DNA of 64,000 bases from Vandiemenella viatica (taxonomy: Eukaryota; Arthropoda; Insecta; Orthoptera; Morabidae). Shown here piece by piece: positions 35,499-48,020 of the stretch (within the stretch, counting starts at the first letter, position 1; every line of letters starts with the position of its first letter). The stretch is taken from contig CM061919.1 in NCBI GenBank assembly GCA_031002005.1, positions 13,029,687 through 13,093,686 on the forward strand, given 5' to 3'. The notes beneath the pieces are model-generated. The model did not search any database. It saw only the letters and a program-made list of their open reading frames with translations, and was not told where the DNA came from. Made by a program: the position numbers and the translations under genes.

Positions 35499-36252
35499 GA
35501 CACGAAAAGTTCGGTGATGATTTGTAGTAGGCCTACTCTTCGAGTTCATTTTGTATTTAATGTCACAGCGTACTGTACAGTACATGCACACAAATGAGCT
35601 GTCTGTTCGAACACACGGCAGGCAGCACCACTTCAAGTATGCTCGCAGAGGAGACACTAAAGTGTCTGTTGATCATCAAAAAATATAAACTTTCTTACTT
35701 GGTGGTAGTTGCAAGAAGCAGACATATACTATGCGCTCAAACGTTATTAAAGCATTGCATACGGTGTAAATTCAGATGAAGAGAAGAAGATATATATAAA
35801 AAAAAAAAAAAAGCAGGAGTGCTCCTTTGATTTTACTTAACTTGCCCATATTTATTTGATAATTCTCGTATATGCGAAGTAATGCTCAAATCCCGCTTGA
35901 CGAGGTCATGGGAAAAAGAGTTTTTTAGTAATTTTTCTTAAAATGCAGGACTTGGCGCTTATTGCTAGCAAGTTTAAATAAAGCCTCAAGGTAATAGCAA
36001 ATTAAGATAGACATGGTAACAATAATTGTTTAGAAATTACAACTCAACGGCCGCTCAAGATTCTATTTTACAGAGGCGGAAAAAAACCATAGATTTGACC
36101 ACGATTACTGATATGGGAGAACTCACAGAATATAATTTAAAAAAAAAAAAAATTAAATTGGGTATCCTGATGTGGATTAACGAAATGTATTACATGTGTA
36201 TGTTTCGAGTACGGAACCCCAATAACTTTATCATATTATAAACGTAAGGAAT

Positions 36253-36282
36253 AAGAGAGAACCGAGGTAATCCGTATGAAGC
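36253..36282 (+). repeat. 30 bp direct repeat, left copy
   Basis: Matches 36918-36947 with one mismatch, including 24 exact bases from GAACCGAGGTAATCCGTATG onward. The copies are 665 bp apart. Confidence 0.9.
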
Positions 36283-36917
36283 ATGATGCATTATTTTCTA
36301 ATTCGTGTTCGAGAGTGCACCGGTCTTGTAGAGGGTGCAGGTGTCTGTAGTGTGGCAAGGCCCGCATTTGCATTCTGATAGCATCGCTCCTTTATTCAGT
36401 TTTAAATTGAAAGAGACTCTGGTGGACGGTCCAACATTGACAGAAAACTTAACCAAGTAAAAACTGGAATGCAAGAAATATTTAACGAATTATGTGGCGA
36501 CTAAGTTTCAAACATGGTATTGCACAAAGCGCAATTTTCGACTTTTGTTTGACGATTAAGTGCCTCTTGGGGATGTGTGCCAAGATTTATTTTAGTTAAG
36601 ATGTTTACCGCTCACCAAACAGACTAGTTGGTACGGTTACAGTAAATTTAAAAGAAATCCGAAATGCTTAAAAATGATTTATAGCTTTAATTTAAACTTT
36701 GGAATTTCTTTGCTAGAAAGAAACTATCTGATTAATTTTTTAATACTTAAATGGCTACAGTATAATTTCTTAGATTTTTATATGAATGATAGAAGATTTA
36801 AATAACTCAGTCAAATGACACAACACTGTTGCCTTCCTATTTAAGATTATATTACTATTAGATTTTTCCCTCCTCTTTCTTTTTTTACCAAGACTATGGT
36901 ATGTTTCTTTTTTTATC

Positions 36918-36947
36918 AAGAGTGAACCGAGGTAATCCGTATGAAGC
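36918..36947 (+). repeat. 30 bp direct repeat, right copy
   Basis: Partner of 36253-36282. The intervening segment has no visible transposon ends. Confidence 0.9.
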
Positions 36948-38017
36948 GAATCTTCGTATTAAACATGCCTTTCCCAAAATACCGCATACTGAGTTTTAAC
37001 GACGTTCCTCTACCGGCAGTTACGTTGTATCTGGATTTCTTGTTTTTTGATCCTTCATTCATCTATTTCATTTGTGTATTCATTGCAGTATTTATCTCTT
37101 TCTTGTTTGTTTTCACTATATTACATAAAGTTCTTGTACCTTTGTTCCTTATCATTTTACCTTATACTGCTGTTAATATTATCATATAATTTTTTTTAAT
37201 ACTCACTTTCTCTTTGTTGTGTCAGTGCTGGCTTATCCACCACACTTGCAAAGGACCTTGGTTGTCGTTCTAAATTATTTCCTTGCTTTGAAGTAGTCAC
37301 ATATTAATTGCACCATACAAATTTTTTATGTACCATCACATTCTTCGTGCTTTAATTTTCCGGCTTTTTCGTCTAATTTTTTATTGTTGGTTATTCGATT
37401 TTGTAAAGAATTATGTTATTTGTCTTGTTTTGTTGTTTCTCCATTTTACTTCGATTTACGTCATTGAGGTTCTTATCACATTATCATAAAATTTGTCGTT
37501 TCAGTGTTTGTTGGCATGCCGTGATTCGTTGTGTTGCTCTAAACCTATGTACTTCATATATTGCTATCGCTAGAGGAACAATCAGTATTGGAGCAGCTAC
37601 TACCCATTGTATCGCTATTTAATTGGCGACCCATTATTATTATATTTGTAATAAACTGGAGGATAAAACTTATCCTTGCCTTAGCCTTCACGATGCAATA
37701 CTTTCTTTTCCTGAATTTTTATTTTCTTTGACTTGAATGCTACAGTTTCTATTCAGGCGATAATTTATTATTTTGCAGTGTCTTGCTTGTTTCAGTAGTT
37801 ATAAAATCTGTTGCAGGTTTATTTTGACAAAGCCTTCTACCAAACAAGAATAGCACTGATGACAGACTACTGCTTTTTTAATGTCCCATTTCACTACCAT
37901 TTGTAAAAGGAAAACTCTAGTCTATTTCGATTTCAGTTTTATTTCCCGTCGTCGTGCCGTTTGATCTCATCAAACAACGGCACGAAATCCTATGTTGGGT
38001 TTTTTAAATTTTTTTAA

Positions 38018-38236
38018 TGGATTTGCACCTGTGGACGTCGAGATCATCAGAGGCGGAAAAGGTCTGGTGGCAAGGGACGGGTAGGAATCGACCGTGGCAT
38101 TTTGAAGTAACCATCCCGTCATGGCTTGATTTCGGGAAATCATAGAAAACCGAAATCTCGATGGCCGGACGGGGATTAGAATCTGCATCGTCCCGAATGC
38201 GAAACTGGAGCGTTACCGCTCACCACCACGCCCGGT
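38018..38236 (-). mobile_element. SINE family 1 copy (minus strand)
   Basis: Family 1 body blocks and terminus are present (GACGTCGAGATCATCAGAGG near 38035; GGAAATCATAGAAAACCGAA). The head carries a B-box complement GGGGATTAGAATC, altered from the consensus, and ends with GCCCGGT at 38230-38236. Confidence 0.82.
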
Positions 38237-38967
38237 TCAGTTTGTTTAATTCACCCCTATTACTCATGACTCATCGGTAAAGGCAAAATGAATTCTTAAA
38301 CGATGGACAAAATTTTCAAATATAAAATACCACGTTGTCGTAAACAATGGTTCACGAAATTAAAATTAAAATAGTGACTGCCATAAAGTGAGTCACATCA
38401 GCGGATATTTAAATGCGTTGGTTTTCCGTGCCTCTCCCGGCTGTGTAAGTGTTGTTAGAACTCTGGCGTCGTGTCCTGTGGAAACTGTAGACGAGGGTTC
38501 AAACAAGACAGAGTTTTGTGCGCGGCGCTGGGAAATGGGCCGCAGCTTCGACGGAGGAATCACCAGTGTCGCATTCCTTCACTCCAGACGCACTAAGGAG
38601 AGGTTTGGAACTTAATTAAGGACTCTGCAACATTGCCTGGTGACTAGGAACTGTGCACCGATTAAGCTAACAGTGATATCGTCGTATGGTCTTAATAGGG
38701 AACGGTGAAACTGGAAATACGTACAGTATATCAGATAATGATTTTTCAATTACACAGCAGTTTTAATACTAAATTGTGCGTAAATTTGTTGTTCCAACAG
38801 CCACATTTAGTCTTCATGTGCTATTTGGTGCAGCGTTCGCCCAAGATTCATAATTCACGCCATTGCAGTTACACTGTGAAAATAGCATCAGAGCGTCGAA
38901 ACATCACTAAGTTACTAATAAATAGACGTCGATGTGATTAGTAGTGGAAAAGTTTTGGGGAAAGGTG
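38237..38967. other. unassigned stretch
   Basis: A GC-richer part at 38420-38600 is open for 75 codons but has no recognisable product. Confidence 0.4.
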
Positions 38968-39192
38968 TTTTTTTTTTACGCCTCGTCGACGTTATTAGAG
39001 GTGGGATGGGACTGGGGACAAGGAACGGGTAGGAATTCGGCGATGGCCTTTTGAAGGAAGCATTCCGGCATTCGACTGGAGTGATTTGAGGAAACCATGG
39101 AAAACCGAAATGTGAATGTCCGGATGGGATTCGATCCTACGTTCTCCCGAATGCGACACCAGAACGATACCGCTCACCCACCACACTCGGCC
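38968..39192 (-). mobile_element. SINE family 1 copy (minus strand)
   Basis: Full-length-looking: a T-run (complement of the A tail), the ACGCCTCGTCGACGTTATTA terminus, GATGGCCTTTTGAAGGAAGC, GGAAACCATGGAAAACCG, B-box complement GGGATTCGATCC, ending CTCGGCC at 39192. Confidence 0.85.
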
Positions 39193-41395
39193 AGAGGCTG
39201 CCTTCTGTTTGTTTACCTCTTCAGCAGGTTCTCTTTGTCAAACCACGTACATGTCGCCAACACCCGTTCTGCATTACGTGAGTTCGCAGACCTGCCTGAG
39301 ATATAACCCGAGGTGGAAGCCTTTTCCGTGTACTGGTACTTTCATTTCTTCCAGTATTAGTGACGACTGCTTTAGACACATCTTGAGGGAAGCATCAGCT
39401 GTGTAAATTCAAATGTACGTACTTACGGTACGCATTAAGGTCGTTTATATGAACCACATCGACAAATGCTGCAAGCTTTCGCTAATTTGCATAGATCGTC
39501 TTTAATGAACTTGCCTGTTATCAGACGTTAAGACCGTAATTGGTGAAAATCTGAACCTTATGATAATTGTGTAAGCAAAATGTATAAGAACGCTCTGGGA
39601 GTTTGGAATTTGAGACTCATCACGCAGATCCTGGGCACGTCGTTAATTATATCGTTCTAGAGTGTCCCAAAATACACGCTGATAAAGATTTAACAGAACA
39701 CTGGCTAAGTAAGCTGCTTGTAAATTTGTAAATACATTCATATGTAGTTTCTAGGAATTTCCAACATTTAAAATTATATTTTAAAATGTTTTTTGTATTT
39801 TTTGTATCCCCATTTCTACGAGTTTAAATGCTATCACGAAGTTTGTTTAATCGTATTACTTTAACATTTTAACGATCTGGAATTTGATACGACAAATAAA
39901 TCAATAACAACCGTAACGGGGTACTATTTCACGATTTTTCAGTTTCAAAATTTTCACGTTTCTTCTCGTTAGATTATTCGTTTTCGCCGTTAGCATTTAG
40001 CTAACTGTTCTGTTATGTTTCTTTGAACTAAATGCAATTTCACGTTGAACTACTCGACATACTCAAAACTACTATGGAGCTCAGTTCTGAACAGCTCTAA
40101 TGCTGGTAGTTAAATTTCTACTACCATAATCCTGCGCGCTGTTGTTATCTATCGCATCCGTTTAGAAATGCTGCTGGCGGACTGACGTTCCAACCGTAAT
40201 CAGCTGCAGGGCTGTGAGTGGGGGAGTCGTTGTTAGCGTGTTCACTGCACCGCGATAGCAGCAGCTTCCAAGTATAATTCACCAGCTAATCGAGTGCTCT
40301 GGCGCGCCGGTCGCTTAGCAGTACACAGAGCAACTAACTGTTTGGTGACGTGCACCAGCCCGAGCAGTTAACTGCTCGTTTAGGCAATTGAAAAAAGCGC
40401 AGGATGTGAAAACGGCTGCTCTTCCGGCATAATGTGCTTTACTAAACTCCACATTTTTCCCCCAGGTGTTTTATAGGTGTTTCTTATGAAATTGTAATAA
40501 TCATGTTAAGTTCTGTTTGGTGTTTACGCTGATTATTATTTATTTCACATTCACACGCCACGGCAGTTGATCTACAGGATGCAGGTTGACCTCTACCAGT
40601 CATCGATACAGTTTTAATGCCAGACGAATGTGTTTCACCAACAGCGATGTGACCAAAATAAGACTCAACGGCAACACCATCAAGACTTACCGATAGTCTT
40701 TAAAATAGGAATCGAACCTTTTTCATGTTCCTATAGTTTCTCTTCTTTTGGTTTAAGTGCTCCTGAGAAAGGGTATAGATAGGGATATTTCACATCCGAA
40801 CGCGCTTGGAAGGAAGATAATTATTCACAGAAACGTGCACTAAAATGGACGCGTGTCGAACCTTGTGAGTGAGCGGTATCGTTGGGAGCTCGTGTTTGGG
40901 TTGACGTGTGTTCAATAGCCGGTCCGGCAATCCAAATATAGATCTTCCATGCTTTCCAGAAATTCTTTGCTTCAAAACTCAATGGGTAAAAATTTCTTCC
41001 TGTTCCCTACCCACAATCTTCTTTCGACTCTAATCCTCTTAATTAGTTTCAAGCCCATAGCTGGAACACATACCGAGTTCGCATTGTCAAGGAGCGAACG
41101 ATTATCCCTCCAAAACAACTTCTCGCAGAAATTTTGACTAGGATCGTTTTCAGTTGTGTTTAACAGTTTGATTATTATCTGTATACGTTACTATAATGAT
41201 TTAGTGCAAACGGTACTGTCTGGTACATGTTGTGAAGAACGTACTCTTCCGAACAATACAACAAACGGCTAAGTGGACATGGACGTGAAGATGACTAAAA
41301 AATAGATTTTTTTTTGCCTCTGTTTGATGGAAAAGTTTCTACTGTTTCAAAAAATGTATGGTTTATTAACTTTTAAATTGTTAGTTTGATCCTAA
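39193..41395. other. unassigned stretch with a GC-rich segment
   Basis: No supported gene. A GC-rich part at 40150-40400 includes the 18 bp perfect palindrome at 40361-40378 and a CAGCTG E-box near 40201. Confidence 0.4.
40361..40378. repeat. 18 bp perfect palindrome
   Basis: CGAGCAGTTAACTGCTCG is its own reverse complement. It sits in a GC-rich stretch with no nearby transposon ends. Confidence 0.75.
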
Positions 41396-41599
41396 ATGCT
41401 ATTTGAAGAAATGTCTGCACACTGGCCACGCCTCCATTCAGTTCACTGTCGCTGCTTCATACGCGGAAACATAGTTTTCCTTGTGTTCCCGCAATCATAT
41501 TTTCAGAACGTTATCACAGATATGTTCAAGAAGGCTGTGAGAAGGAGCAGAGATCATATACGCCATAGTGTTTATTTTTTTGCTTTGTTTTCATCCTCC

Positions 41600-41970
41600 T
41601 CCATGTAAATTTGAACGATACAACCATGTTTTATATCACGCTCTGTCTGAATTAAGTGAAGCAGCAGAGGAAGCGATGGAACTCTCTGAGGATGCTGACA
41701 TTGTTGCTGCATTTGATGGATCGTGGCAGAAAAGAGGCCATACCTCTCTGAATGCTATTATAGCATTTACAGAAAGTGGAAAGGTTTTGGACTTTGAATG
41801 CTTATCAAAACACTGTTAGACTTGTGCAAACAAAACATTAGCGCTCATTTATGTGTGAAAATTTTTGAGGGTGCCAGTGGCAACATGGAAAGTGAAGATG
41901 TAATGAATATTTTTAGGTCTGAGCATGTCGTGGTGTAAGATACGTAGGTTACTTTGGGATCATTTTCTCG
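41600..41970 (+). pseudogene. Mutator-like transposase fragment
   Basis: The frame open to 41819 reads EAAEEAMELS, then DADIVAAFDGSWQKRGHTSL, then SGKVLDFECLSKHC. This closely resembles the DGTWQKRGHTSLNG signature of the insect/cnidarian Mutator-like transposase domain, with its aspartate likely the first catalytic acid. After a stop, the homology appears to continue with EGASGNMESEDVMNIFR (about 41869-41920), equivalent to the Y-E-G-x-S-G-x-M-E block, then decays. A preceding PPPCKFERYNHVL piece also fits the family. Terminal inverted repeats and the rest of the catalytic triad are not found. It is a short, broken relic; family name from memory of the motif. Confidence 0.65.
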
Positions 41971-42761
41971 AAACTACATTTTCACAATATTAGGTACATA
42001 TATCTTCACAATGGTTTCACCTGTGTTTACCAAATTTCTCCCAAGTGAAGAATGAGGCAGTTTGTTTCTGGTATGCCCAATACATCGCAGAAATTTTTTG
42101 TTTCTGCCAACATGCATATAATTTTAGTGGTAATTTTGAAACAAAATAATTAGGTGGTATAATAACTTTTTTCTATTTCCCCAGACATATTCCAGACTAC
42201 AAAAGGAGAAGCATAATGAGTTCCTAGGAATGTTGACTGCAGTCTGACACAGTTTGAACGTTAATAGACTGATGATGCACTAGTAAATGGTACCAGAATG
42301 GGAATGTGTGTTATAAAATACTCTACTAGCTAAGATGTTGTAATTTTTAAACTATAACAGATACTTAAATACATTTCTATATACACCTTTAGTTAATGTT
42401 ATTCAGTGTTGGTACAAAATCGCAGCGTGGCGTAAAAACGCAATCTGTTCACGTCCAGGTCCCCTTAGTCTCATACTACGCCGTACGAACCGTAGTGTGG
42501 CTTCAAGCCATACGGAGAGCTATCGATTTGAATTTAAACGAGGCCTTGGGCACACAAACGGAGGGGTGGGGGGAAGGGAGTTAGTGATTGTGCATCATAG
42601 GGGATAGTATCCAGCTGGTTAAGTATGAGACGGAAAAAAACAATCATAAGACTCGGTTTCTTGTGCGAACAAATCAGTTTCATGAAGCAGTCGTTATGGT
42701 AGTTTGGCGTCATTTGTCTCAACAGCGCAACAGTTGAAATGAAATACATGTACTCGTGTTA

Positions 42762-42972
42762 TAGCTGTCTGATTGCTCAGTGGCTAAGGCTTCTGACTGG
42801 AGATCAGAAGGCCCCCGGCTCGAATCCCGGTCTCGGCGGGGATTTTCATAAGCTCTTAAGCTGACCTTCACCTCTGACGCAGCATACTGTGTAATGTGAA
42901 GTACGCCAGAACGCTTCCGTGGTTCGGTTTCCACATTAAACTGTAGGTCCCCACTAGGACTCACAACCCTAG
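42762..42972 (+). mobile_element. SINE family 3 copy, well preserved tRNA-like head
   Basis: The head folds like a tRNA: A box TTGCTCAGTGG (about 42773), an anticodon-arm-like TCTGA-CTGGAGA-TCAGA, and a T arm with CGGCTCGAATCCCGG holding the B box (42817-42827). The body follows: GGGGATTTTCATAAGCTCTT, CTTCACCTCTGACGCAG, GAAGTACGCCAGAACGC, ACTGTAGGTCCCCACTAGG. This is the best reference copy for family 3. Confidence 0.88.
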
Positions 42973-43189
42973 TTGTAACACAAATGTGTACACATCCAAA
43001 GAAAATTCAAGCCAAACAAAAGCTTCACGTGGTCTTAGTTGACAAAGAGAATATACATACATACGTATGTGTATTATGCGTAATTTACTATTTCATTACT
43101 GTTTTAAATACAAAATCAATTTGTATAAACTACTCTCGGGTGACTAGCCGAGTCAAGAGTGCGTTGTCACACGATATTTCGGCGACTAG

Positions 43190-43231
43190 ATTCATTGCCG
43201 CCATCTTCTGGTGAAGATGGCGGCAATGAAT
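43190..43231. repeat. perfect 19 bp hairpin
   Basis: ATTCATTGCCGCCATCTTC and its exact complement are separated by TGGT. The flank (CACGATATTTCGGCGACTAG, 43169-43188) is separately suggestive of a repeat family, but no second copy is in this window. Confidence 0.85.
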
Positions 43232-43630
43232 TAGCCTGTGGTTTAATGTTGTGAATTTTTTTAAATATCTGCCTTTACGTGAGTCGTGAGAGACTGATAC
43301 ACGAGAGTAATGTGGAAATTCTTGCAAGGGTACAGCCAGTGTACCTTTGAGATGACGAAAAGTTTGAAATAGATATTGCTGTGCAAAGCATGAAAATTAG
43401 CATTATACATGACTATGTTGCAACCGAAGGTATGAGATAGTGTCGAAACATGGACTGTAACCAAAGAAAGAGGATACAAATGAATTATCTTTGAAACAGG
43501 AATTCTGAGACAAATATATAGCCCAGTTAAATATGATGATAAATGAAGAAAAAGAAAAAATCGAGAACTATCAGAATGATTTCATGTTACGGTTGTTATA
43601 ACAAAATCCTTCAATGATAAGGAGACGACG

Positions 43631-43742
43631 CCGATTCAAAACTCCGCCCGGCCTTCCATATTTCGGGTTTTTGATGGTTTCAGGAAATCACGCCAGGACA
43701 ATGCCGGGACAGTTTTTTTCGAAGGGCCATGGGCGAAATTGC
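43631..43742 (+). mobile_element. SINE family 1 fragment
   Basis: Starts within the B box region (GATTCAAAACTCCGCCCGGC) and continues GGTTTTTGATGGTTTCAGGA and CAATGCCGGGACAG. Both ends are lost. Confidence 0.7.
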
Positions 43743-46700
43743 ACAAGAAAAATTTGAAGAAAATAGATCATAGAATCTCGAGAAGCAGACAGCCTAACGG
43801 AATCAATTAAGACAGTTGTAAGATGAGGGACTGGGTGATAGCTACTGCAATGAAATGGCTCCGCCACAGTCTGTGATGTTACTGTAGTAGTAACAAGTGG
43901 AACAAAAAATAAAAGAATGGAAAGCGACACAGCCAATAAGTCGTACATGCAACGAGTTTTTATCGGGTAATTAAATATCTGTCTCTTAAAAGGATAAAGT
44001 GACAATGAAAAAATCACATTACATCCCTACAATAACATATACAGAAGAGACATGGGCGATGACGGAGATGTGCTGTGTAGAGGTAGATTGCAATGTTTTA
44101 ATTGACCTGACAGGCATCCGTTCCTAATGTTACTCTGAATAAAATGCGCTGATGTTTAACAAACTCGAAAATTGGAGATTTCACTGTCGCCAAGTCGATA
44201 TAACTCGACAATAGAGTTACTATTAACTGTGACGAAACGGCAGCTTTAAATCAGAAAGCTAGCATTTTACATCACATTTATCGAAGAAACACTACCAAAG
44301 TAGCACAACAGACCTTCATTGAAAATGGCAAAAGCACATTAGATGATAAAATTTGCGCAACTATTCCTAACTACTCTCTTACCCGCTGCCTGTACGATAT
44401 TATATGTACCAACAGGGAACATTTTAGACAAGAGCCGTTATTTGTTTCAAGAACGCCAAACAACGGTCCAGATAATTGGTTATTTAAAATTTACATAATT
44501 CTTCTAAGAACTAAATATAAATAATTTTAAATGAAATTACATAAAATTTGAAGAATTTTAACATTACTTTGGACGTGATAAACAATTTCTAAACATTGAA
44601 AACGGGCTGAAATAAGATTGTTAGTGAAACATCGCAAACTGATGTGCTTATTAAAAAATTATATATAAAAATCAATTTAGCACAATTATACACTCAATCA
44701 GAACAGTCTCACGCAAGATACAGAACAAAATATCACACACTGTTAGACCAATCAGACGTAACTTCAATAAATGGATCATATTATTTATTTTAAATATTTA
44801 TAGGTGAAGGGAAATAAGGTTATACTAAGATTACAACTGGACTGGGATACAGATGAAATTTAAGAGAAGTAATTTGCAAAAGCGAGATATCGAGATCTGG
44901 GAGAAACTTGGTCTTAATATTATAGAGAGAGTGTGTTAAACTGATTCGGTCATACCAACAAGATCGCGGATGCTCTACCTCCAAGTCAGATGGAGCAGAT
45001 GCAGCGTATGTGTCGGTAGAAAGAGTGAAAGCTAAGATGGACAGTAGGAGGAAACAGTGAGCGGGGAATCTGTGAGGTAGAGAGAAAGAATGGAACTTGA
45101 ATGGAGCCTGTGATGAAGTTGTTGAGTAACAAAGATTATGAATTCGACAAATGAAAGTTTTCCTGTAATTAATCCTGCTTTTTGTTACTCTGTTAAAACT
45201 GTTTGTCTGTGCGAGGGCTTTAGTTCCTTCCTTAGAGTGAACGATGCGGCTAGAAATTATGCCGCGAGTCATCCACACGCGCACCACAAAGGTAACTCGT
45301 TCTTCTGCAATGACTTGCTCATTTCAATGAAACAATAACAACAACGATTCGCAGACAAATATTGACATTAACCTCTCTGTCTTAACCCGCGACCCTGGCG
45401 ATACAGGAAATTAATTAATTACGATCAGGTTAGGAGCCAGTGCAAAAATCAACAACTACAAATAGACAGTCAACTGCATTTTACCCCACTGTTGTAGAAA
45501 TTACGATTGGGGAATGAAGGCATCAACCCACCTTACGACTACCGTACGGAAAATAATCTTCATTAAACGAAAGTCGAGATTGACTCAGAAAGTATTGCAC
45601 TTTGTCTTCATGGCTCCTGGGACACCGTTTATGGTATTTTTTGCTGGCACCTTCGGCCATCCCGGAGAACGACTTTTCATAGATTCAGGCAGCCATTGAT
45701 GCTATAAGATCAGTTAATGGTTTGGAAACACATGGCTATGATGTAAGCTATCTGTTTAGAAGGTAATTACAATCACCTGTCTTCTTTTACCTGGCTCACT
45801 TCAGTCTTTAGTGTTTTGCATCATGTACAAGATCAGTGAGAGTGTTGTTAATAGACTCAGTCTGACTTCCGGTCACATGCATATTTTTTTACAGTTGTTA
45901 TTGATGTTTTCATACCAAATTTGTGCATTTAACGAACTTCGTATTGTGAACTGCTTCTTTTACTGAGTCTCCTTAAAGTTTCAGACGTTACTAACTTGAC
46001 TAAATTCACTACCCTCTCTCTACTCCTAACTCGTTGACTCCTCACAAAACGTTTACAACTACACCTCTCCTAGAAAAGTAACCTTCTCGATGTCTATGAC
46101 GGAGTGAAGTTTTAGTGATGGAAGTGATTACAGCGAAAATTGGTGTCTCGGACTGGGGCGAGAAAAGACTTTTTAGCTGTAATGTCCGTCAACATTAGGT
46201 GTGAGCTGCTTCACTTTTGTTGTTTTACTGGATCTTCCCGTCGTGTTGGTGCTCAGAGTTTCTGATGCTATTGTTTCTGCTGCCCTTTCAAACTTTTGTC
46301 TTCGCTTTATTAATTCTTAGACTGATGCAGTGTATTAATTTCATTCGGAATTGTCTCAGATTTTCCATTCTCTTACACAGAAGAACAATATTGCCAGTAG
46401 ATCTTGGCTCTGTTGCTTTTAGCGTCTGACTGCTTCACAAATATGTTATATTGCCAATCTCGTTTATTTAATAACAGATTCTCTTTCTACTTTAGCCGTT
46501 GAAACGGTACAAAGAATCGCTTTGTTCGTTGTGTGAATGTTGAAATGAAACTTTGTGCCAGTTAAGCACTATAGGTTTTGATTTATTGTTCCTGTCTCCG
46601 TGCAGAGAGAGCGAACAACAGTTTAACTTTAATGGCTCCATCGACGTTCGCGTTTTTAGACCCTTGATAGTATATACAGTTTTTGAATCAGTTTAGTTAG

Positions 46701-47384
46701 ATAGAGAAAGTCAAGAAATAATGCAAATCGTTAGCATTACCAACGTGCGAGAAGATACATTGGTTTACACCGAGAACAGAAAAATATATATATATTTTTT
46801 ATTTTTTATTTTTTTTTTATTTTTTTTTTTTAATGAAGTATGGGGACTTTTCGCTTTTCAGTGCCATACGAGGGAACAGTCTTACATTCGAAAATGTGAT
46901 GTGTGGGATTTACCTCTTATTATTTGTATGACACCGTGTGATTAGCGAACATATGTAGTCCACATTTGGCCCAAGACATTTTGACGAGTGATAAAATATC
47001 CTTGGATCATTTGGCCCTTATTTCTTCCGCCCTAAAATCATCAGTGGGCTCGTAAACTTAGGACGCACAACGAGTTGAGAAACAAAGCGTAACAAAATTG
47101 AATGTAATTAAGAGTAAAGAATTTTGATATGGAGAATACTAGTTAGTAGCTTGATAATTACGCTTTTACCACACTTCACGTTAATCCATTAACCTCCCAT
47201 CAGGCTGTAAGTCAAGGGAAAATAGAAGCCTTAGCGTCATAAGGAATGTTGCGCTTCCTTGTTAGAAATGTGGCCAACAAACTGTCAGTCACCTGCTTAA
47301 ATCTGGAATGTGTAAATGTAACTACCACTGTAACTGCCGTTTGCAATTGTAATAAGCAACTATTTATATTCTTGAATTAAATCA
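43743..47384. other. unassigned stretch
   Basis: No supported gene. A T-rich/AT simple-repeat stretch lies at 46785-46832. The only long frame is the one at 44820-45287. Confidence 0.4.
44820..45287 (-). CDS. open frame of 155 codons, unknown and doubtful
   Basis: This is the longest minus-strand frame in the window outside recognised mobile elements or GC-rich blocks. The predicted peptide is rich in Ser, Leu and His, with one hydrophobic run (HCFLLLSILAF around residues 76-86). I recognise no domain. It has no obvious splice partners, lies in ordinary-composition DNA, and a frame of this length is expected by chance in 64 kb. It is listed only so that it can be checked against transcript data. 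Confidence 0.12.
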   Translation of the reverse strand: MVRVWMTRGIISSRIVHSKEGTKALAQTNSFNRVTKSRINYRKTFICRIHNLCYSTTSSQAPFKFHSFSLPHRFPAHCFLLLSILAFTLSTDTYAASAPSDLEVEHPRSCWYDRISLTHSLYNIKTKFLPDLDISLLQITSLKFHLYPSPVVILV

Positions 47385-47600
47385 CCGTAAGACGATCCAG
47401 TGTGGTTGTACACATTAGGGGAGATACAATGCGACGAGGTTCGACTCGTGGACCCCGCGTACTGCCGTCCTCATTGCGGCTTCCCGCAGTCACCTAGCTG
47501 AATGATGGGGCGGTTCCCAATCCACCTCGTAAACTATACACTTCACAAACAAAAATTCTTCCTCAATTCTGAACACTCTTCGCAGACAAATGATAGCACT
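47385..47600 (+). mobile_element. SINE-like repeat, family 4 copy 1
   Basis: A B-box-like GGTTCGACTC lies at 47439-47448. It is followed by GCGGCTTCCCGCAGTCACC, GGGGCGGTTCCCAATCCACC and CTCGTAAACTATACACTTCA-CAAACAAAA. The same order is found at 61.0-61.2 kb, so this is a dispersed family distinct from families 1-3. The A box is not clear. Confidence 0.6.
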
Positions 47601-47850
47601 ATAAGAGGCCTTGTAAGATCATGTTTGAGAAGGCTGATTAAAAGAAAGTCACAGTCCAATGTCCGAAGGAAGAAGTTTTTGCAAATTCTGTCTGTCACAT
47701 AGTCCGCACATCAACTGTACAGTGTTCCAGTTAACAACGTATATGATATTATTTTTAAATGTACAACAACTCTTACTTTCGACAAAGCTCTTACTCTAAC
47801 CCCCCTTTCCTGTTTAGATGTATCGCTATCCCGAAAATTTCACAGACACA

Positions 47851-48020
47851 AACTGGTGCTGGTAGGTGAGTGGTCCTGCCATTCGTGATGATGCGTGTTC
47901 GATCCCCTGTTCAGGCAGCTTGATCACAATTTTCCATGGTTTCTCTAAATTACCGTAGGTGAATGTCGGATTGGTTACTTCAAAAAGCTGTGACCAAATC
48001 CCTTGCTGTTCATTTTATAC
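47851..48020 (+). mobile_element. SINE family 1 copy, diverged
   Basis: GGTAGGTGAGTGGTCCTGCC head, B box GTTCGATCCCC, then TTTTCCATGGTTTCTCTAAA and GTGAATGTCGG. The 3' half decays. Confidence 0.72.

Larger units (their letters stand above)
35499..38017. other. unassigned AT-rich stretch
   Basis: A-runs lie at 35797-35811 and 36138-36151. The 82-codon frame at 36941-37189 encodes a hydrophobic peptide, as expected from T-rich sequence, and is not supported as a gene. The direct repeat at 36253/36918 is listed separately. Confidence 0.4.

Noticed and set aside
36941..37189. Hydrophobic 82-codon frame resembling a membrane protein
   Set aside because: T-rich DNA encodes Phe/Leu/Ile by default. 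No family resemblance, no splice or promoter evidence.
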